In this document: positions 1 through 11,460 of the stretch, in pieces
How positions within the stretch are numbered: the stretch's first letter is position 1
How the letters are laid out: the number at the start of each line of letters is the position of its first letter
Source: Astrocystis sublimbata
Lineage: Eukaryota; Ascomycota; Sordariomycetes; Xylariales; Xylariaceae
Length of the DNA: 64,000 nucleotides
Reading direction: 5' to 3'
NCBI GenBank assembly: GCA_022453515.1
Contig: JAJNNY010000018.1
Location: 558,001 to 622,000, forward strand
Program-made: the position numbers and the translations under genes
Notes under the pieces: model-generated
The model's database searches: none
The model's input: the letters and a program-made list of their open reading frames with translations, nothing else
Told to the model about the DNA's origin: nothing

Positions 1-506
1 ACGTCTTGTGAGCAAGGAAGTTTTGTTGGGCTCGACCTTGCATATGATGCAAGACTTACGGATGTTTTTTTTGATCGGTGAAAGTCACAGATGAGTTTAA
101 ATCTTCGTTTAAACGCGGTTTCGAGTCGGGTTTTGCTATCTAGTGGGCCCGTCCTCCTACCCCGAGGCGGCCTCGTCCTTCCTGACTCCCTCGCCTGGTC
201 AGGAGGAAGTGTGTTTTCGTCACCTCCATGTGAGTATACCGTGCCAGGGCTGGGTACGCTATCGCTTGTTGTACTTCGCGACATAGGATGTGCGCTAGAC
301 GGCTCCAGGCTGTTGTTGGCTTGGACATGGGATTCGAGGCGCTCTATGTCCATCTCACGTCGCTTGGTATTGTAAAACAGCTGGTAATCGGGCTTGGGCT
401 CGATTGTGATGGTCCTCTGACCGCCACTCTGGGAGCTGCGCGTAGACGTCCTGTAAGTGAGAGGCGGGGCTAGAGAGCCCTCTCCGTGCCAGTTGGGAGT
501 AGTCAT
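1..506 (-). CDS. Unidentified fungal protein, N-terminal exon (3' part beyond window)
   Basis: An open frame on the minus strand starts at ATG 506-504 and stays open to the window edge. A consensus donor (GTAAGT, 59-54) follows codon 149, so the first exon is probably 60-506. The protein begins MTTPNWHGEG. It has a middle stretch with TITIEPKPDYQLFYNTKRRE and a Ser/Pro-rich disordered part, then a basic block containing RLETAFKRRFKL and CDFHRSKK just before the donor. That block resembles a motif I associate with uncharacterised Pezizomycotina proteins that continue with Cys/His-rich sequence, but I cannot name the family. The lack of any stop before the edge, the clean phase-0 donor and the biased composition support real coding. 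The remaining exons lie outside the window. Confidence 0.6.
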   Translation of the reverse strand, partial: MTTPNWHGEGSLAPPLTYRTSTRSSQSGGQRTITIEPKPDYQLFYNTKRREMDIERLESHVQANNSLEPSSAHPMSRSTTSDSVPSPGTVYSHGGDENTLPPDQARESGRTRPPRGRRTGPLDSKTRLETAFKRRFKLICDFHRSKKTSVSLASYARSSPTKLPCSQD

Positions 507-2021
507 ATTGTTCGAAAGATCAACCAAGAACTATAAGGACCGTCCAATAATGATAGGTAAGTAGATATGAAACGTTCCTGAAGTTGAGTTATCGATGCCT
601 GAGACCAAGGGATTAGAACCTGCCACACACACACAGCCTTCCCTGTCAGACTGATCGGGTATGTTCTCAGCCCTAAAGTATACCTAGGCCGAGCGAAAGG
701 ATAAGCTGATAACTTGTTCCCGACAAACCGCCTGAGCACGCAGAGTCGAGTTCGGGAGGGGCTAGTAAGGTACTATTCATACGCAAAAGAAAGAGAGCAT
801 GGGCAATACACAATGGGGGCGAAACTTTCACTTAAGACCTTCTGCCGAGGGATGACTGCGCCCAGATAAGTTGAGGCTGACAGGGCGGCCATATGCAGGA
901 AAGCTTCGAGGTTGCCTTACGCGGTAGAGCGCGGGCGCATGAGTGGGACACATGATGCTCTGGTTCATCCCTACTCCGAGACAGTAGCGGTCGTCCATCT
1001 ACACAATAACTCACCTCAAAAAGACAGCCACGCAGCTGCTTGCTGAGGCCCTGCGAAAACACATATCTTGGGCATGCAAATAAGTAAAGCTTATGTTGTC
1101 GAAAAGGATGGGCAATTGGGGCGTATCTAGCAACTGCCTTCCTTCTAGAGAGGATGCATTGCGGATTTACCGGAGAGCTTCCCCATGTGGGGAATTCTGC
1201 TGCAGGCTGTGTGTAGTAGGTAGGTAAGTGTAGAGCCGAGTGATGTTTTGGGTGAATATTGTACTCCCCTCCAGGCTCTGTCTCGTCTGTTGGCAATTGG
1301 TACGGTAAGCTTACGAAGGCAGTTTATGTACTCTGGCAAATGAGTTACTCAAGTACCTGATGTAGGTACACAGTCAGATGTCGATGCCTCAAGAATGTTG
1401 TGTATTTCTGAACTTGAAGTCGTACAGAGTTACAGCGCCTGACAATCTAGGGGGAAAGGGTATTGACAGAGGCCACCTCAAATAAAACACACACAGACCC
1501 CACACTATCTAAGAATTGGTATGTGGTTTTTGTTTGAGGTGGCCTCTGGTATTGAGCTTAACTTAGTGATGAATGGGTCCATGTGTTTAAGACCGGTGGT
1601 ATAGGCGTGGAAGCGTGGATGGTTCGATAAGTTCACCTCTGAACTGCCATTCGAGCCATCCGGGGCCATTCTTCCAACCTACCTACCTAGTCCATAGGTC
1701 GTAGTACTATTATGTAGTATACATGCCTCAAGTGCGTCATCTCTTGGCCCCCAACTTACCCAACCCCACCGCCGAGAAGTTGCTGTGCAGTCACCCTTGC
1801 TCCTCGGCAAAGCCGAACCGAAAATGCGAGTCGAGCTTTTGCGCATAGGCATGATAGGTCGACAACGTCGGATTCAAGTCGCAGTGGGCACAAGGAAGGG
1901 TACGTTAAGCAAATAGTGCAAATGGTAAGTCATATCGCAGCATGGGTGACGGTGCGCAGGAGCGGACAAGCATGGAACAAAGTATAATTTCTTCCTAGGT
2001 AGCATCTAGAGCAGCCGGAAC
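507..2021. other. Intergenic spacer between edge gene and DUF2439 gene
   Basis: This spacer separates the start of the edge gene from the 3' end of the DUF2439 gene. Apart from the MITE at 1460-1555 it holds only unsupported short ORFs, the longest a 154-codon minus-strand frame at 832-1296 with no recognisable motif. GTAGGTAGGTAAG-type repeats occur near 1218 and 1680. Confidence 0.5.
1460..1555. mobile_element. hAT-like MITE with 16-bp terminal inverted repeats
   Basis: An 82-bp element (1467-1548) begins CAGAGGCCACCTCAAA and ends with its exact reverse complement. The inverted similarity continues imperfectly further inward. It is bracketed by the direct repeat GTATTGA at 1460-1466 and 1549-1555, a 7-bp target duplication. 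Termini beginning CAGAG and a 7-8-bp duplication are typical of hAT-superfamily elements. It has no coding capacity, so it would be a non-autonomous miniature element. Confidence 0.75.
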
Positions 2022-4580
2022 CTATGATGGCCGCTTGAAGTCGAACAAGTCGTGCGCCTCTCTGCTCCACGGTCCCCCATTCACTTTCGAAAAGCCGGGT
2101 AGTGGTTCTGTGTTTCTGCTTTCTGATGCCGTGTGGGCATTCGTCTTTCTAAACATTTGATTTAAGGATGAGTTACCCGTTGGCTCTATAGGAAGTGGGC
2201 ATACAGGCATTTGACCGGCCGCATCCGAGGGTTTCGCAGCTTTTTTGCCTCGCGTCGCAGGGTTAGGAATCAAAATCCTAGATTGTTGCGTAACAGTGGC
2301 TGGCGTGATAGCGGGCGCTTCTTCAGATGGCATTGCGGGGGCGACTTCACTGTCACGGGGGCTGGATTTCTCTCGTTTCTGTCTTGGTAGCACGACAGTC
2401 TCTTTGCGTATAGCTGGAGTCTTCCCTCGAGACTGAGGCTTAACATCTGGCCTCGCAGATCCATCGCCGTAATTGCCCTTTGTTTTGTGGCGCAGGCCGA
2501 TATTGGGTTGCGCCTCCAAAGGAGCTAGTCCATCTACATCCGCAGTTTCTACTTCGCGCGGCTGACTGTCGAGTGCTTGGTCTTGGGGACAATCGATGGC
2601 AGGTTCTTGTTGAATTTGGTGGCTCAGTTGCACGGCAAGAGCTGGTTCTGAGTCTGATTCCTCGTCGAAAATAAACCCGATTACCTCCCTACTTTTAATA
2701 CTTTTGCGACCGAGCTTTGCTAAACGAGGAGCACGCGTCTCTTCAACCACCATATCCACTTCTTTCCCAAATGAAGCATTGCGCGCACGCTCCTTCTCAG
2801 CCGCATCTGGAATCCTGCCATGCTCCGCCGGGAGGCGCTCCCTAGGCCTTAGATGCCTTCCTGTTTCTATAGTGGACTTCCTGGCTGGTTCCTTGTCAGA
2901 TTCCAGTTTCTCTTCGAAGCTGGCTTCTGTATTCAGTCGTGGACATGGCCTGGATTGGCAGAGGTGTTGGCTTCCCTCAGATCCATGCTTCTTTGGTAAA
3001 TGGCGAGCATCTTCGTCATCTTGAAGATAGTCGCAACTCTCAAAATCGCCGCGATTCTCATCACCAGTGGCCTCGGTCGACCTATTCTGTGGCGGTGAAA
3101 GTTCTCCTGTCTCCTCGGCCAAACCCACCCGTTCGCGTTGTGGTCCGGTAGATCTAGCCTTCTGGCCTCCTATGTTAAGGGACGTATAAGAATGCTGGGC
3201 TTTTGACGGCGAAGGCAGGTTATCAAAAGCGGGCTGAGGCTCTATCTGCTTTAATCTAGAGGCGCGGGCACGCTCAACATGTCTCTCTGCGATCATCAAT
3301 AAGCCTCTTTTCTTCCGGGGCTTTATCCTCAGCTCTGTCCTGGGCTCTTCGTCGATAAGCTGGGTTTTGATCGCATCTTCGGTAAGATCAACCGTGTTTG
3401 TATTTGGAGGCCTTTTTTCTGGGTTGTGCCTATTTTCGGCCCTGAGTTTCTCCTTAGTAAGACTCTTTTTCGGCTGTCTCGGTGTCGGTGGTTTGTTTGG
3501 CAAGGACGCAGTCGAGTCCGCCCGCTCCGCTTCATCAAGTCCCCCCAAGTCGTGCTTTGAAGATGTTGATGCAAGTGCAGGCTGACGATGCGGCACGTTC
3601 TTCCTTCGGCTGACTGCCGAGTTTTGTTGCTTTCTCAGTGGGGGCTTTTCTTTTCCCCTCTCTGCTGTAGTCTCCTGGTTGGCGTACAATGAGGGCTCTT
3701 GCCTAGAAGGACCCTGAGCCAGCTCGTTCTCAGCTTGTAGAGATGTCTTGCTCACGGGAGAGCTGTGCATAGCTCTTGGTGCGCATGTGATGTCGGTTGG
3801 TGTGATCGGCAAGTTCTCACGGTTACTTGCGTCAGACGACGGTGGCGTTACAGTTTCTTCGCGGGCGTGGGATACTTTGGGTAGACGCTGGCGCGCGAAA
3901 ACTTGACTTGATGGTTGACCCGATAGCGTCAAGGCTGCACCAAAAAGATTTTGAGCATAGCCGCTCTTTCTTGGAGGCGAGATCTCTCTTCTCCGTCGTT
4001 TTGCAGGGCGGTTGTCTTCACTCAGTTGCTGTTGGCGCTCGTCATAGGGTGATTCCTTAGGAACGACAGCGCGGCCATGATGACCTGACGGCGTCCCGAT
4101 CACATCGTGTAGGTGTTTTTGCAATAGAGGTTGTGGCCTGGCCGCCTGTCGTGGCACAATAGGGGTAGTAGGAGGTCGTCGAGCTGCGGCTGCTGCGGCG
4201 GCTGCTGCCTGACGCTCAGCTTTCTCTTGAGCTCTCTTGTCCACGAGTTCAGATAGATCTTGGTCACGGCTTCCGACGCACTCCCCAACCTGGATAATGA
4301 CACCGCCCCTGTCTAGCTCCAGATCATCGCCCTCGGCTAGGTCGTAATCTTCACGCCAGTGTGTATCGCCTACAAAGTTCCCCCGCTCATCGTGAACCAT
4401 GACACGTTTGTTGAAGGTATGGTATTTGAGACGTCCATCCTGCCATCGCTTCTGCTTCCTACGAAGGTCGTGGGTGAACAGGCAGGCGTGCTCGCGGACT
4501 GTCGCGGTGGTGGCGGCAGTGTGGGGTTGAGAAAGGGCTGTTGATGTCGAGCTTTGCATAACCTGAACGGCTGCAGCCAT
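2022..4580 (-). CDS. DUF2439-domain protein (Mte1/Dbl2/ZGRF1-like)
   Basis: An 852-residue single-exon frame. Residues about 28-105 match the DUF2439 domain: they include LFTHDLRRKQKRWQDGRLKY, then a VMVHDE stretch and a hydrophobic strand ending GGVIIQVGECVG. In yeast Mte1, fission-yeast Dbl2 and vertebrate ZGRF1 this domain occurs in proteins that work with the Mph1/Fml1/FANCM helicase at recombination intermediates and telomeres. The rest is long, charged and low in complexity, with a polyalanine tract near residue 125, consistent with a disordered scaffold. The C-terminus ends with GPWSREAHDLFDF, a short conserved tail I associate with the filamentous-fungal proteins. There is no helicase domain, so it corresponds to the yeast-type partner rather than full ZGRF1. 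The start is the first in-frame ATG, directly upstream of the domain. The role is inferred from the domain only. Confidence 0.8.
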   Translation of the reverse strand: MAAAVQVMQSSTSTALSQPHTAATTATVREHACLFTHDLRRKQKRWQDGRLKYHTFNKRVMVHDERGNFVGDTHWREDYDLAEGDDLELDRGGVIIQVGECVGSRDQDLSELVDKRAQEKAERQAAAAAAAAARRPPTTPIVPRQAARPQPLLQKHLHDVIGTPSGHHGRAVVPKESPYDERQQQLSEDNRPAKRRRREISPPRKSGYAQNLFGAALTLSGQPSSQVFARQRLPKVSHAREETVTPPSSDASNRENLPITPTDITCAPRAMHSSPVSKTSLQAENELAQGPSRQEPSLYANQETTAERGKEKPPLRKQQNSAVSRRKNVPHRQPALASTSSKHDLGGLDEAERADSTASLPNKPPTPRQPKKSLTKEKLRAENRHNPEKRPPNTNTVDLTEDAIKTQLIDEEPRTELRIKPRKKRGLLMIAERHVERARASRLKQIEPQPAFDNLPSPSKAQHSYTSLNIGGQKARSTGPQRERVGLAEETGELSPPQNRSTEATGDENRGDFESCDYLQDDEDARHLPKKHGSEGSQHLCQSRPCPRLNTEASFEEKLESDKEPARKSTIETGRHLRPRERLPAEHGRIPDAAEKERARNASFGKEVDMVVEETRAPRLAKLGRKSIKSREVIGFIFDEESDSEPALAVQLSHQIQQEPAIDCPQDQALDSQPREVETADVDGLAPLEAQPNIGLRHKTKGNYGDGSARPDVKPQSRGKTPAIRKETVVLPRQKREKSSPRDSEVAPAMPSEEAPAITPATVTQQSRILIPNPATRGKKAAKPSDAAGQMPVCPLPIEPTGNSSLNQMFRKTNAHTASESRNTEPLPGFSKVNGGPWSREAHDLFDFKRPS

Positions 4581-6414
4581 GTTGGTCTATGTGAATCTCG
4601 GGGATTTCATGGCCTCAAACTGGATATCGCATAGATTTTGTGCTTTCGATGCCGGGGGTGGGCAACGGTCCTTGTGTTATTCAGTTGGCTCTGACTAGGA
4701 ACTGATGATGCAGGCAGAAGAGATGGACGCGTTAAGACGTGTCTCTCCAAAGTGCCCCACTACGAATCCTCAAACATCAACGCGCGACGGCACGTGGTTT
4801 TACAATTGAACCTCGACCCGCTTCAAACAGTGTCAAAGATCTGATGTACTGTAAGTATGTTGTAGAGGACACAGGGCTGGGGCCCGACCGGCCGGCAAAC
4901 CTAAAAGATACCTTAGGTACCTAAACCTAAGTACCTGGCATCCCACGCTAAACTGAGGTAGGTACTGTCGCATTCGCAACTCTTCAGGTGTAAAACATCG
5001 CTCACCAGAAGTGTTCCTATCCTCATCTGATAAATCGATCTCTTGAAAGTTGGCCGGGTGAATAGGTGCTATTATTAACAGATACTACTCTCCAAGAGGT
5101 GATAGCCAGACTTTGCGCAGCTACGTGCGCAGCGGCCAGGACGACTGGCCTCTCCACTTCTAAGATTTTAGCTTCACCTTCTTGTGGGACATGGTTTCGA
5201 AACGGTACCTAGTTTCAATCTAAGCTTACCTCTTGTTTACACCCATCCCCTCAATCTGAAATGCTCTCAAGTAATCCGTCTAGTGTCATGTTGGCTATGC
5301 TATCCTTGGGAGACATGAACTCATGGATTTGGTGTTGTTGGCTTTTGACCAAGTGCCTGGGGCCAGATACTTACTTAAGTTAGTTAGGTAGGTAATATAA
5401 ATTGTGGTCCAAGTCTCGAAGAGCTCGTATTAATATGACATAATGGTTTGAAGAGACCGAATTTTGCAGAATACCTGGTTTTGCCTACAATGGGCTTTTC
5501 TTACTGGCTAAGCTTAATTCTTAGGCTGCGTACCTGTGTGCCTGTGGCCTTCCCCGCATCCACCACCCCAATCTAATTCTATCCCCATCTTGCTCTTGTG
5601 CCTTTGGCATGACAGGGCTAGGACTGGAGACAAATGTTTAGAGGGTTCAAAGTTGGGTCTAAGGAAGGTCCAAGTGCAGCTGCAGTGTGTTCTATGACAT
5701 TTCAAAATAAAAAAGAACACGTTCGGGCACTTCATACAGATCGCACTTTACTACTAGTAGTTCGCCTGTTCCATCCCCGTTGTATCTGCCTCGCCTGCCT
5801 GCCTGGACAGTGCCTTTTTCAGGTGGGTAAGATACCTGAACCTGAGTACCTGCCGTGTGCCGTCGGTCCCCTGTGCCTTGGAACTTCGAGTAGCTCCTGC
5901 ACCACTGGGCACGCTGCAATATACGGCACAGCAGGGGCCAGATGCGCCCCCTCCGGACCCTCTGACGCAGGAAGCTGTTAGGCCGTGGTCTGGCCGCATA
6001 TTGGAACACTGGTCTGCTCGACTGCTGCGTAACAACTTCATAGGTCTGATCCAGCCCCAAATTGGCTCTGTCCTGTCCCTTCCCCCTTCAGCCCGGCAAG
6101 CACTCGAGTTTCCCTAGACTTACCTGGCGGTCTATCCATGGAATCCTTGTCTAGCACCCGCCGTTGCTGATTTCTTTCATCTATCAGCAACCTCTGATCG
6201 ACAGGCTATCTATCTATCAACTCTGTTTTCCCTCCTTCTGCCGTCGACCAAGGTGTGGCTAGTGTCCCCAAAACCACTCGCTACCATTGGAACCAGACCC
6301 TTCGAACCTGGCTTCGGGCCTGTTCTGCCCTGCCACTTATACCTGCATACCTGACCCAAGGCCCCCCAACAAGTTGAAAGTCTCTGTCAGACGAACCGGG
6401 GAAAGAATCGCAAA
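4581..6414. other. Divergent intergenic region
   Basis: This region lies between the starts of the DUF2439 gene (minus) and the BAR-SH3 gene (plus), so it should hold both promoters. TAGGTACCTAAACCTAAGTACC-like clusters occur at about 4913-4965 and TTAGTTAGGTAGGTAAT at about 5379-5398. CT-rich sequence at 6170-6290 may be the leader of the BAR-SH3 gene. I see no coding sequence. Confidence 0.45.
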
Positions 6415-8113
6415 ATGCAGTCAATGCAGAGGTCATTCGGTCGCATGCTCAATAAAGGCCCAGGCGATAACGCAAAAGTTGCAGTGGTGCTATCCGATGT
6501 AAGTCATTGACCTCTTGAGTCATTTTTGGACAGCTTGCGCCTCCAATTTAAGTTGAGGTGTTCCCTCGAAAAGCCGGGCCAAAAATCAAATACTCCGAGA
6601 CCTCGAGGCGCAGATAATTCTAAACATTGCCGATGCTGATCAAAGAACCCCTCAACCTAGTATGAAGATGTCGACAGAGTCCTTGCTAAGGTAGGTCCCT
6701 TCCCCCACCGCACACCCCATCCTCTCGAAGTGGGCATCTCCAGTCCAATTAACGTTGCAACTAACGGCTCTGACTTCGCAGATCATCGATGCGGCAAACT
6801 CGTGGCGTGAATCATGGCTCAATCTCTCATCCACCCAACTGGGCGTGGCGACAGAATATGACGGGCTTTGGGATCCAATCGTTGGCGCGTCAGACGGCCT
6901 AGGCAAGCTGGCGGCTCCCACTCCAGAGCTTCAACTGGAGCAGACGTTGCGCCTGAAGGAAGTATACACTGAATTGAGTGCAGACCTGCAGGAGGAGGTG
7001 CTCCTCATCGAGACTAGAGTGGTCAAGCCCGCTACCTCTGCGCGTGAGTACATAGACCCGATGCGGAAGACGATCAAGAAGAGGGAGAACAAGCGCCTCG
7101 ATTTCGAAAAGATCCAGGAGAAAACCAACAAGCTCCAAAGAAAGCCCAGCAAGACACCGAAGGAGGAAGCTTCGCTCGCCAAACTGGAAGCCGACCTGGC
7201 ACGGGCATCGGAGGATTTCCACGCCGCCGACGCGCACTTGAGGCAAACCTTGCCTCCCATCGTCACATCGGCCTTCAGCATCATACCACTACTAATAGAA
7301 GCGGTAGTGACACTGCAGAACCGCCTACTTGGCATATACTACACGACTCTACACACCTACTGTGAGACGTATGGGTTTCCCTCACCGCCGCCGCCGATGG
7401 AGGAGGTCATAGCTTTATGGTCGGCTGCGTACGAACCGGCCAAGAGGGAAATTGAGTCCTTCGGCTGCCTTGCCTCGGGCAAAGCCGTACGTATGCCAAT
7501 GAAGCTTCCCGACGACCCTAGCTTGCAGAACGAGAGCGGACCAGGCTCCCCTTCTGCTCTCGCATTGACCGGCCCCCGGCGCTCAGCGTCCGGATTAATC
7601 CCTACAAATGGAGCCACTATACCAGCGCGGCCACAGCGCGTTCCGTCAATGAGCTCACTTTCGTCGCAGCAGAGCTCCGCGCCTACGCCGCGGCCGTTCA
7701 TAGGAAACAACCTAACACCTACCGACTTCACGACCGCGTCTAGGCTGGGACAACAACAATTCACGCCGTCCGTGTCGCCCAATTCGCAACGAACCCCTTC
7801 CGACTACTTTCTCCAAAACCGACCTCCATTATCAGCGTCGACAAACACGTCAGCCGCTAGTTTATCGTCCATCGCCTTCGCCAAGAAGAAGCCGCCCCCA
7901 CCCCCTCCCAAACCAAGGATACCATCAAGGCAGCTCGATGAGTTCGTCATCGCCCAGTACGCCTTCAGCGGCCAGGGCCAGGGCGATCTCTCGTTCCGCG
8001 AAGGCGACAGGATCAAGATTGTCAAGAAGACGGGCACGATGGACGATTGGTGGGTCGGAGAGCTTGGAGGCGTCAAGGGTAGTTTTCCTGCGAATTATTG
8101 CAAAGCGGTTTGA
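6415..8113 (+). CDS. hob1: BAR-SH3 amphiphysin-family protein (Rvs167/Hob1-like)
   Basis: Three exons (6415-6498, 6661-6690, 6782-8113) encode 481 residues. The N-terminus MQSMQRSFGRMLNKGPGDNA followed by KVAVVLSD is characteristic of fungal Rvs167/Hob1 proteins, and the 30-bp second exon encodes YEDVDRVLAK. Residues about 1-240 form the BAR domain, a membrane-curving coiled-coil dimer. A Ser/Pro-rich linker follows, with a KKKPPPPPPKPR segment that may itself bind SH3 domains. Residues about 425-481 are an SH3 domain with ALYDF-like AQYAFSG, the acidic DLSFREGD segment, DDWW and a terminal SFPANYCKAV. The family acts at cortical actin patches in endocytic vesicle scission. All splice sites are GT-AG and the frame closes exactly. 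S. pombe Hob1 is used as the name; orthology to budding-yeast Rvs167 is inferred. Confidence 0.93.
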
Positions 8114-9436
8114 GGTTGACGGTGTGGTCGGAATTATTCCCATATATTCATCTACATGATAAAAGCAGGAGGTGGGATTTCAAGGAACTATACGAATCAT
8201 GACGTGACAAAACGTGACGTGAGATGGTATAGCTGCTGTGGTCGGGCATATATAAAATAATTGCGGCTGCGATATTGTCGGGATGGCACCAGTGTTCATA
8301 CATGGATATCTTGGCTTGTTGTTGCAGTGAAGATCTCTATTCGTTTTGGAGGCGGAGATAGATGTAGTACGCATATACTGGTGTGTCGGGGTTGGTGAAT
8401 ATCATAATTAGTGGAGCGAAGCTGCCTGGAAGGCTGTGAGCTGTATCAAATACCTGACTGACATTCTGCCACCGTCCCATCTCGTACATATGAGGTAAGT
8501 TTGTCTTTGTGACCCATTGTTTCTTGGTCACTGGTCTCAGGCACTTTGTCTTCACGTGCCTCCCTAGGTATGTCTTAAATATGTTGAAACTCTTATCATA
8601 CCTCTTATGGCCATTTAGCCTACTCGTGCCGTATTTGCACATTCACATTCTCACAGGCATATTCTTGTTTCAGTCGTCACGATTATTAGCCCAAGACAAT
8701 TACAATTGTGGATGATGAAACACTGCTGATTTTCTCGGCCACGAGAAAGGCAGATCTCATTTGTTTGTTTTCCTTGGTAGTGAAAATCTATCTCCGTCTC
8801 CGTCGTGTCTCAGGATATTCCGAGACAAAGTCGCGACGAAACTGAACCGCATTCTATTTAATGTGAACCATGTTGAGATCGTACCGAGACCTCTTGTCTC
8901 GAACCTTAGTGCGAATGACACAATCCACCGCAACCAAGACTGAAAGGGAGATTTTCTCAAGTGGTAATTGCCAGGTATGAGAGAAGCGCTGTGCATCTTG
9001 GTAGGAGAGTAGGTAGGTAGCTAATTAGATCGCAATCTATTGTGAGTGGAGTATAAGGCGAAGCGTCTCGTTCTTGTCGAAGAGGCAAGCCGTAATTTGG
9101 TAAGATGATAAACGCCATGAACATTCCCAAGTTTAATCGCAGTGAAGTTTCAATTCCCATTTTGAATGGATGCAAGGGGTATCATTATGTAGACAAAAGA
9201 GATGCGGCGACTTGTTGCGCCTGTGTGCTGGATGTGAGATGTGATCTCTGGAGATGCTGAGAATCCGGAGACTCGGTGAATTGTTGGCACTGGACAAAGA
9301 AGGATTGACGTTGTAGCAGCGTCGCCAGACCGAGTCGTAAGCGAACGCAATGATGTACGGCCAACATCGTTGAACAGTGACTAGCCTTGTGAAGACGGCG
9401 GCATCAAGTCATGAGTAACCGAATGATCCCAGCGTA
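8114..9436. other. Convergent intergenic region
   Basis: This is the 3' flank shared by the BAR-SH3 gene (plus) and the next gene (minus). It is AT-richer than the coding sequence, with several short ORFs on both strands but no recognisable protein, RNA gene or repeat family. Confidence 0.4.
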
Positions 9437-10690
9437 TCATAACGTTGTAGTGCGTACAGCTTCTGGCGTGGGAGAATTACTGCCCTCTTGTCCTAGTGAA
9501 TCTTCAAAATTTTCAAGACTCAGCTCAGCATGGTTGCCAATTCCACCATGCACCCCCAGGTATCCTACGTCGGAGCCTTCTAACTCCATAGGCGTGACGG
9601 GCCCCGGGCTTCCCAACGGAGCTAATCTTGGTTTATTTGGTTTTATCATATGGCTGAACCCATATGGTCGGATAGTAGTTAACGCCGCATCGTTGGGATT
9701 GCCACGGCCAAGGGCTATAGAAGCCTGTGCGATCATATCGCGTTGATATTGCTGTAGGCGTGCCTTGGCCGTGGGCTCAGTCCGCCCGTGTCCCATGGAA
9801 GGAGTTTGGTTCACAGTCGGCACTTGCGAGTCAGATTTGCTTGAGCTCGACATTGCGGGTGCAGAGGTCGTAGTTCGATGTTGCCTGCTCTTCTTTTCGT
9901 CCTTTCTTCTCTCGTAGTTGGAGGGGTAATATTTGCCCATCGGCATACTAGAGCGGTCCCCAAGTGGCAGATAGGAGGCGACAGGAGTAGTTGCAGCTGG
10001 ATCGGCTCGTCTGGGTTTACCCAGGAAGGAATTCGGCATATCCAAAGTGCAATTGGGCTGAAAAGACGGGGGTTTCGGGGCGGCGGCGGCGACGACGTCT
10101 CCTTTCGCGGCAGCGTGGCTGGAAGACAGGATCTCGGGAGAGCTTTCGTTGGATGCGCGTTGAATGGATTTCAAGCGGGCTTTGCTCGCATCAAGATGGA
10201 AGGGATGGGGGCGGTAGAGGCGGTTCTGTTCCTCGTGAAGAGGGAAGTATCCGCTTTATTAAACAGTCAGTAAACAAAAGGTCTTCTTGATGGGCGAAGA
10301 TGTCAATGCGCCAAACAAGAAAAATATGGTTCCAATGGGTCCTAAGCGCAAAAGCCAAGGGTTCAGGAGCCATGCGGCAAGCAGGTTTTGACGAGTTTGA
10401 CAGCAGCATAGCGCCATGGACAATAGTAAGGTAGAAAGTGACATACCCGGGCAAATCTCCGCGCGCAGTCAGAGGCGCGGGTGGGGTGTACACAGGGGCA
10501 CTATTGGTTTTCTTCTTGGGCACAGGCAGTTCGATGGCGATTGGCTTGCTGCGGATTGGAATGGACTTTGCTGAGCCCAGGACAGGCGATTCGTCGGTGT
10601 TGGTGGTATTGGTGTTGGTAGGGTTGGTAGCGTGGGAGGATCGTGGGGACGAGCAGGTGCCTGGATCGGTTGGACCAATTCATTAGCCAT
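9437..10690 (-). CDS. Conserved fungal protein with GGYFPLHE motif; 5' end frame-broken
   Basis: Exon 2 (10253-9437) and exon 1 (ending at 10447) join over a GTATGT...AAAG intron to give DLPG+GYFPLHEEQNRLYRP, followed by HPFHLDASKARLKSIQR. This motif is familiar from an uncharacterised Pezizomycotina family. Upstream, the same frame reads SIPIRSKPIAIELPVPKKK and is open from 10679. It contains no ATG and meets an in-frame TGA at 10682-10680. The only plausible start, ATG at 10690 (MANELVQP), is in another frame that is itself open to 10469. So the N-terminus needs a small frameshift, an unseen intron or a start further upstream. The C-terminal 245 residues are Ser/Pro/Lys-rich with a helical QQYQRDMIAQASIALGRG segment. 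Function is unknown. Confidence 0.65.
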
Positions 10691-11460
10691 GCTGCCTGCC
10701 AGAAATGCTGCAGAACTGCTATGACGCCATCACAGAGCTGGACGAGCTGGTGGGGGGGCCTGGGGGGGGAGCTAAGCGGAAATTGAAAGCCGACAGAACC
10801 CCGTTGGAACCCCTGGCTAAGGCATGTAGCTCGGTACCTAGCCAGCCCTAGCGCAGCAGCTGGGCGTGCAAGCTGGGGCTTCTTCAGGGCCTGTGCGTGT
10901 TGCGCGAGCTGCTAACACGCGAGAACTTGCTCGCTGGGGGCAGCATCAAGGGACAAGGAACGAGGACGAGGGACCCAGTGCCAGATGCACCCCGCACCAT
11001 CTGTAGATAGCGGTGCACTGGGGGGTCTTAGTGCATCTCTACCCACCGTGCCACTGCACAGCAAGCCGCCATCTGGGCAGTCTCCTAGATCCTGAAGGGC
11101 CTGGCACGCCTGGCTGGGGACCTGTTGTCGCAGCCAGCCAATGGAGGCGAGCGCCCCCAGAGCGGTCAGGTGCTTTGAATGAGAAGCAATGCCGAACGAA
11201 TCATTGGCATGGTCCACCAGGGGTATTTCAAGCTAGAAACGGTAAAGAAGACAAAGACAGGAGTCGGGAGGAACACCTCAATAGTAGATGCTATGCCATC
11301 AAATCGCTTGGGAGAGTGCAGCCGTCTACTCCCTATAGAAGTTTACTCGGGCCCTCCCAAACCTGTCTCTGGCCCAGCTTGTGTTGTCATGCTCAGTACT
11401 TAAGGGGCATGTATGAATGAGAAGGGTGCTGGATGGGGAGGGGAACAACAAGATAACCAC
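10691..11460. other. Intergenic region upstream of the frame-broken gene
   Basis: Putative promoter of the minus-strand gene ending at 10690. A G-run-rich stretch at 10750-10773 stands out. The short ORFs on both strands show no recognisable motif. Confidence 0.35.
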
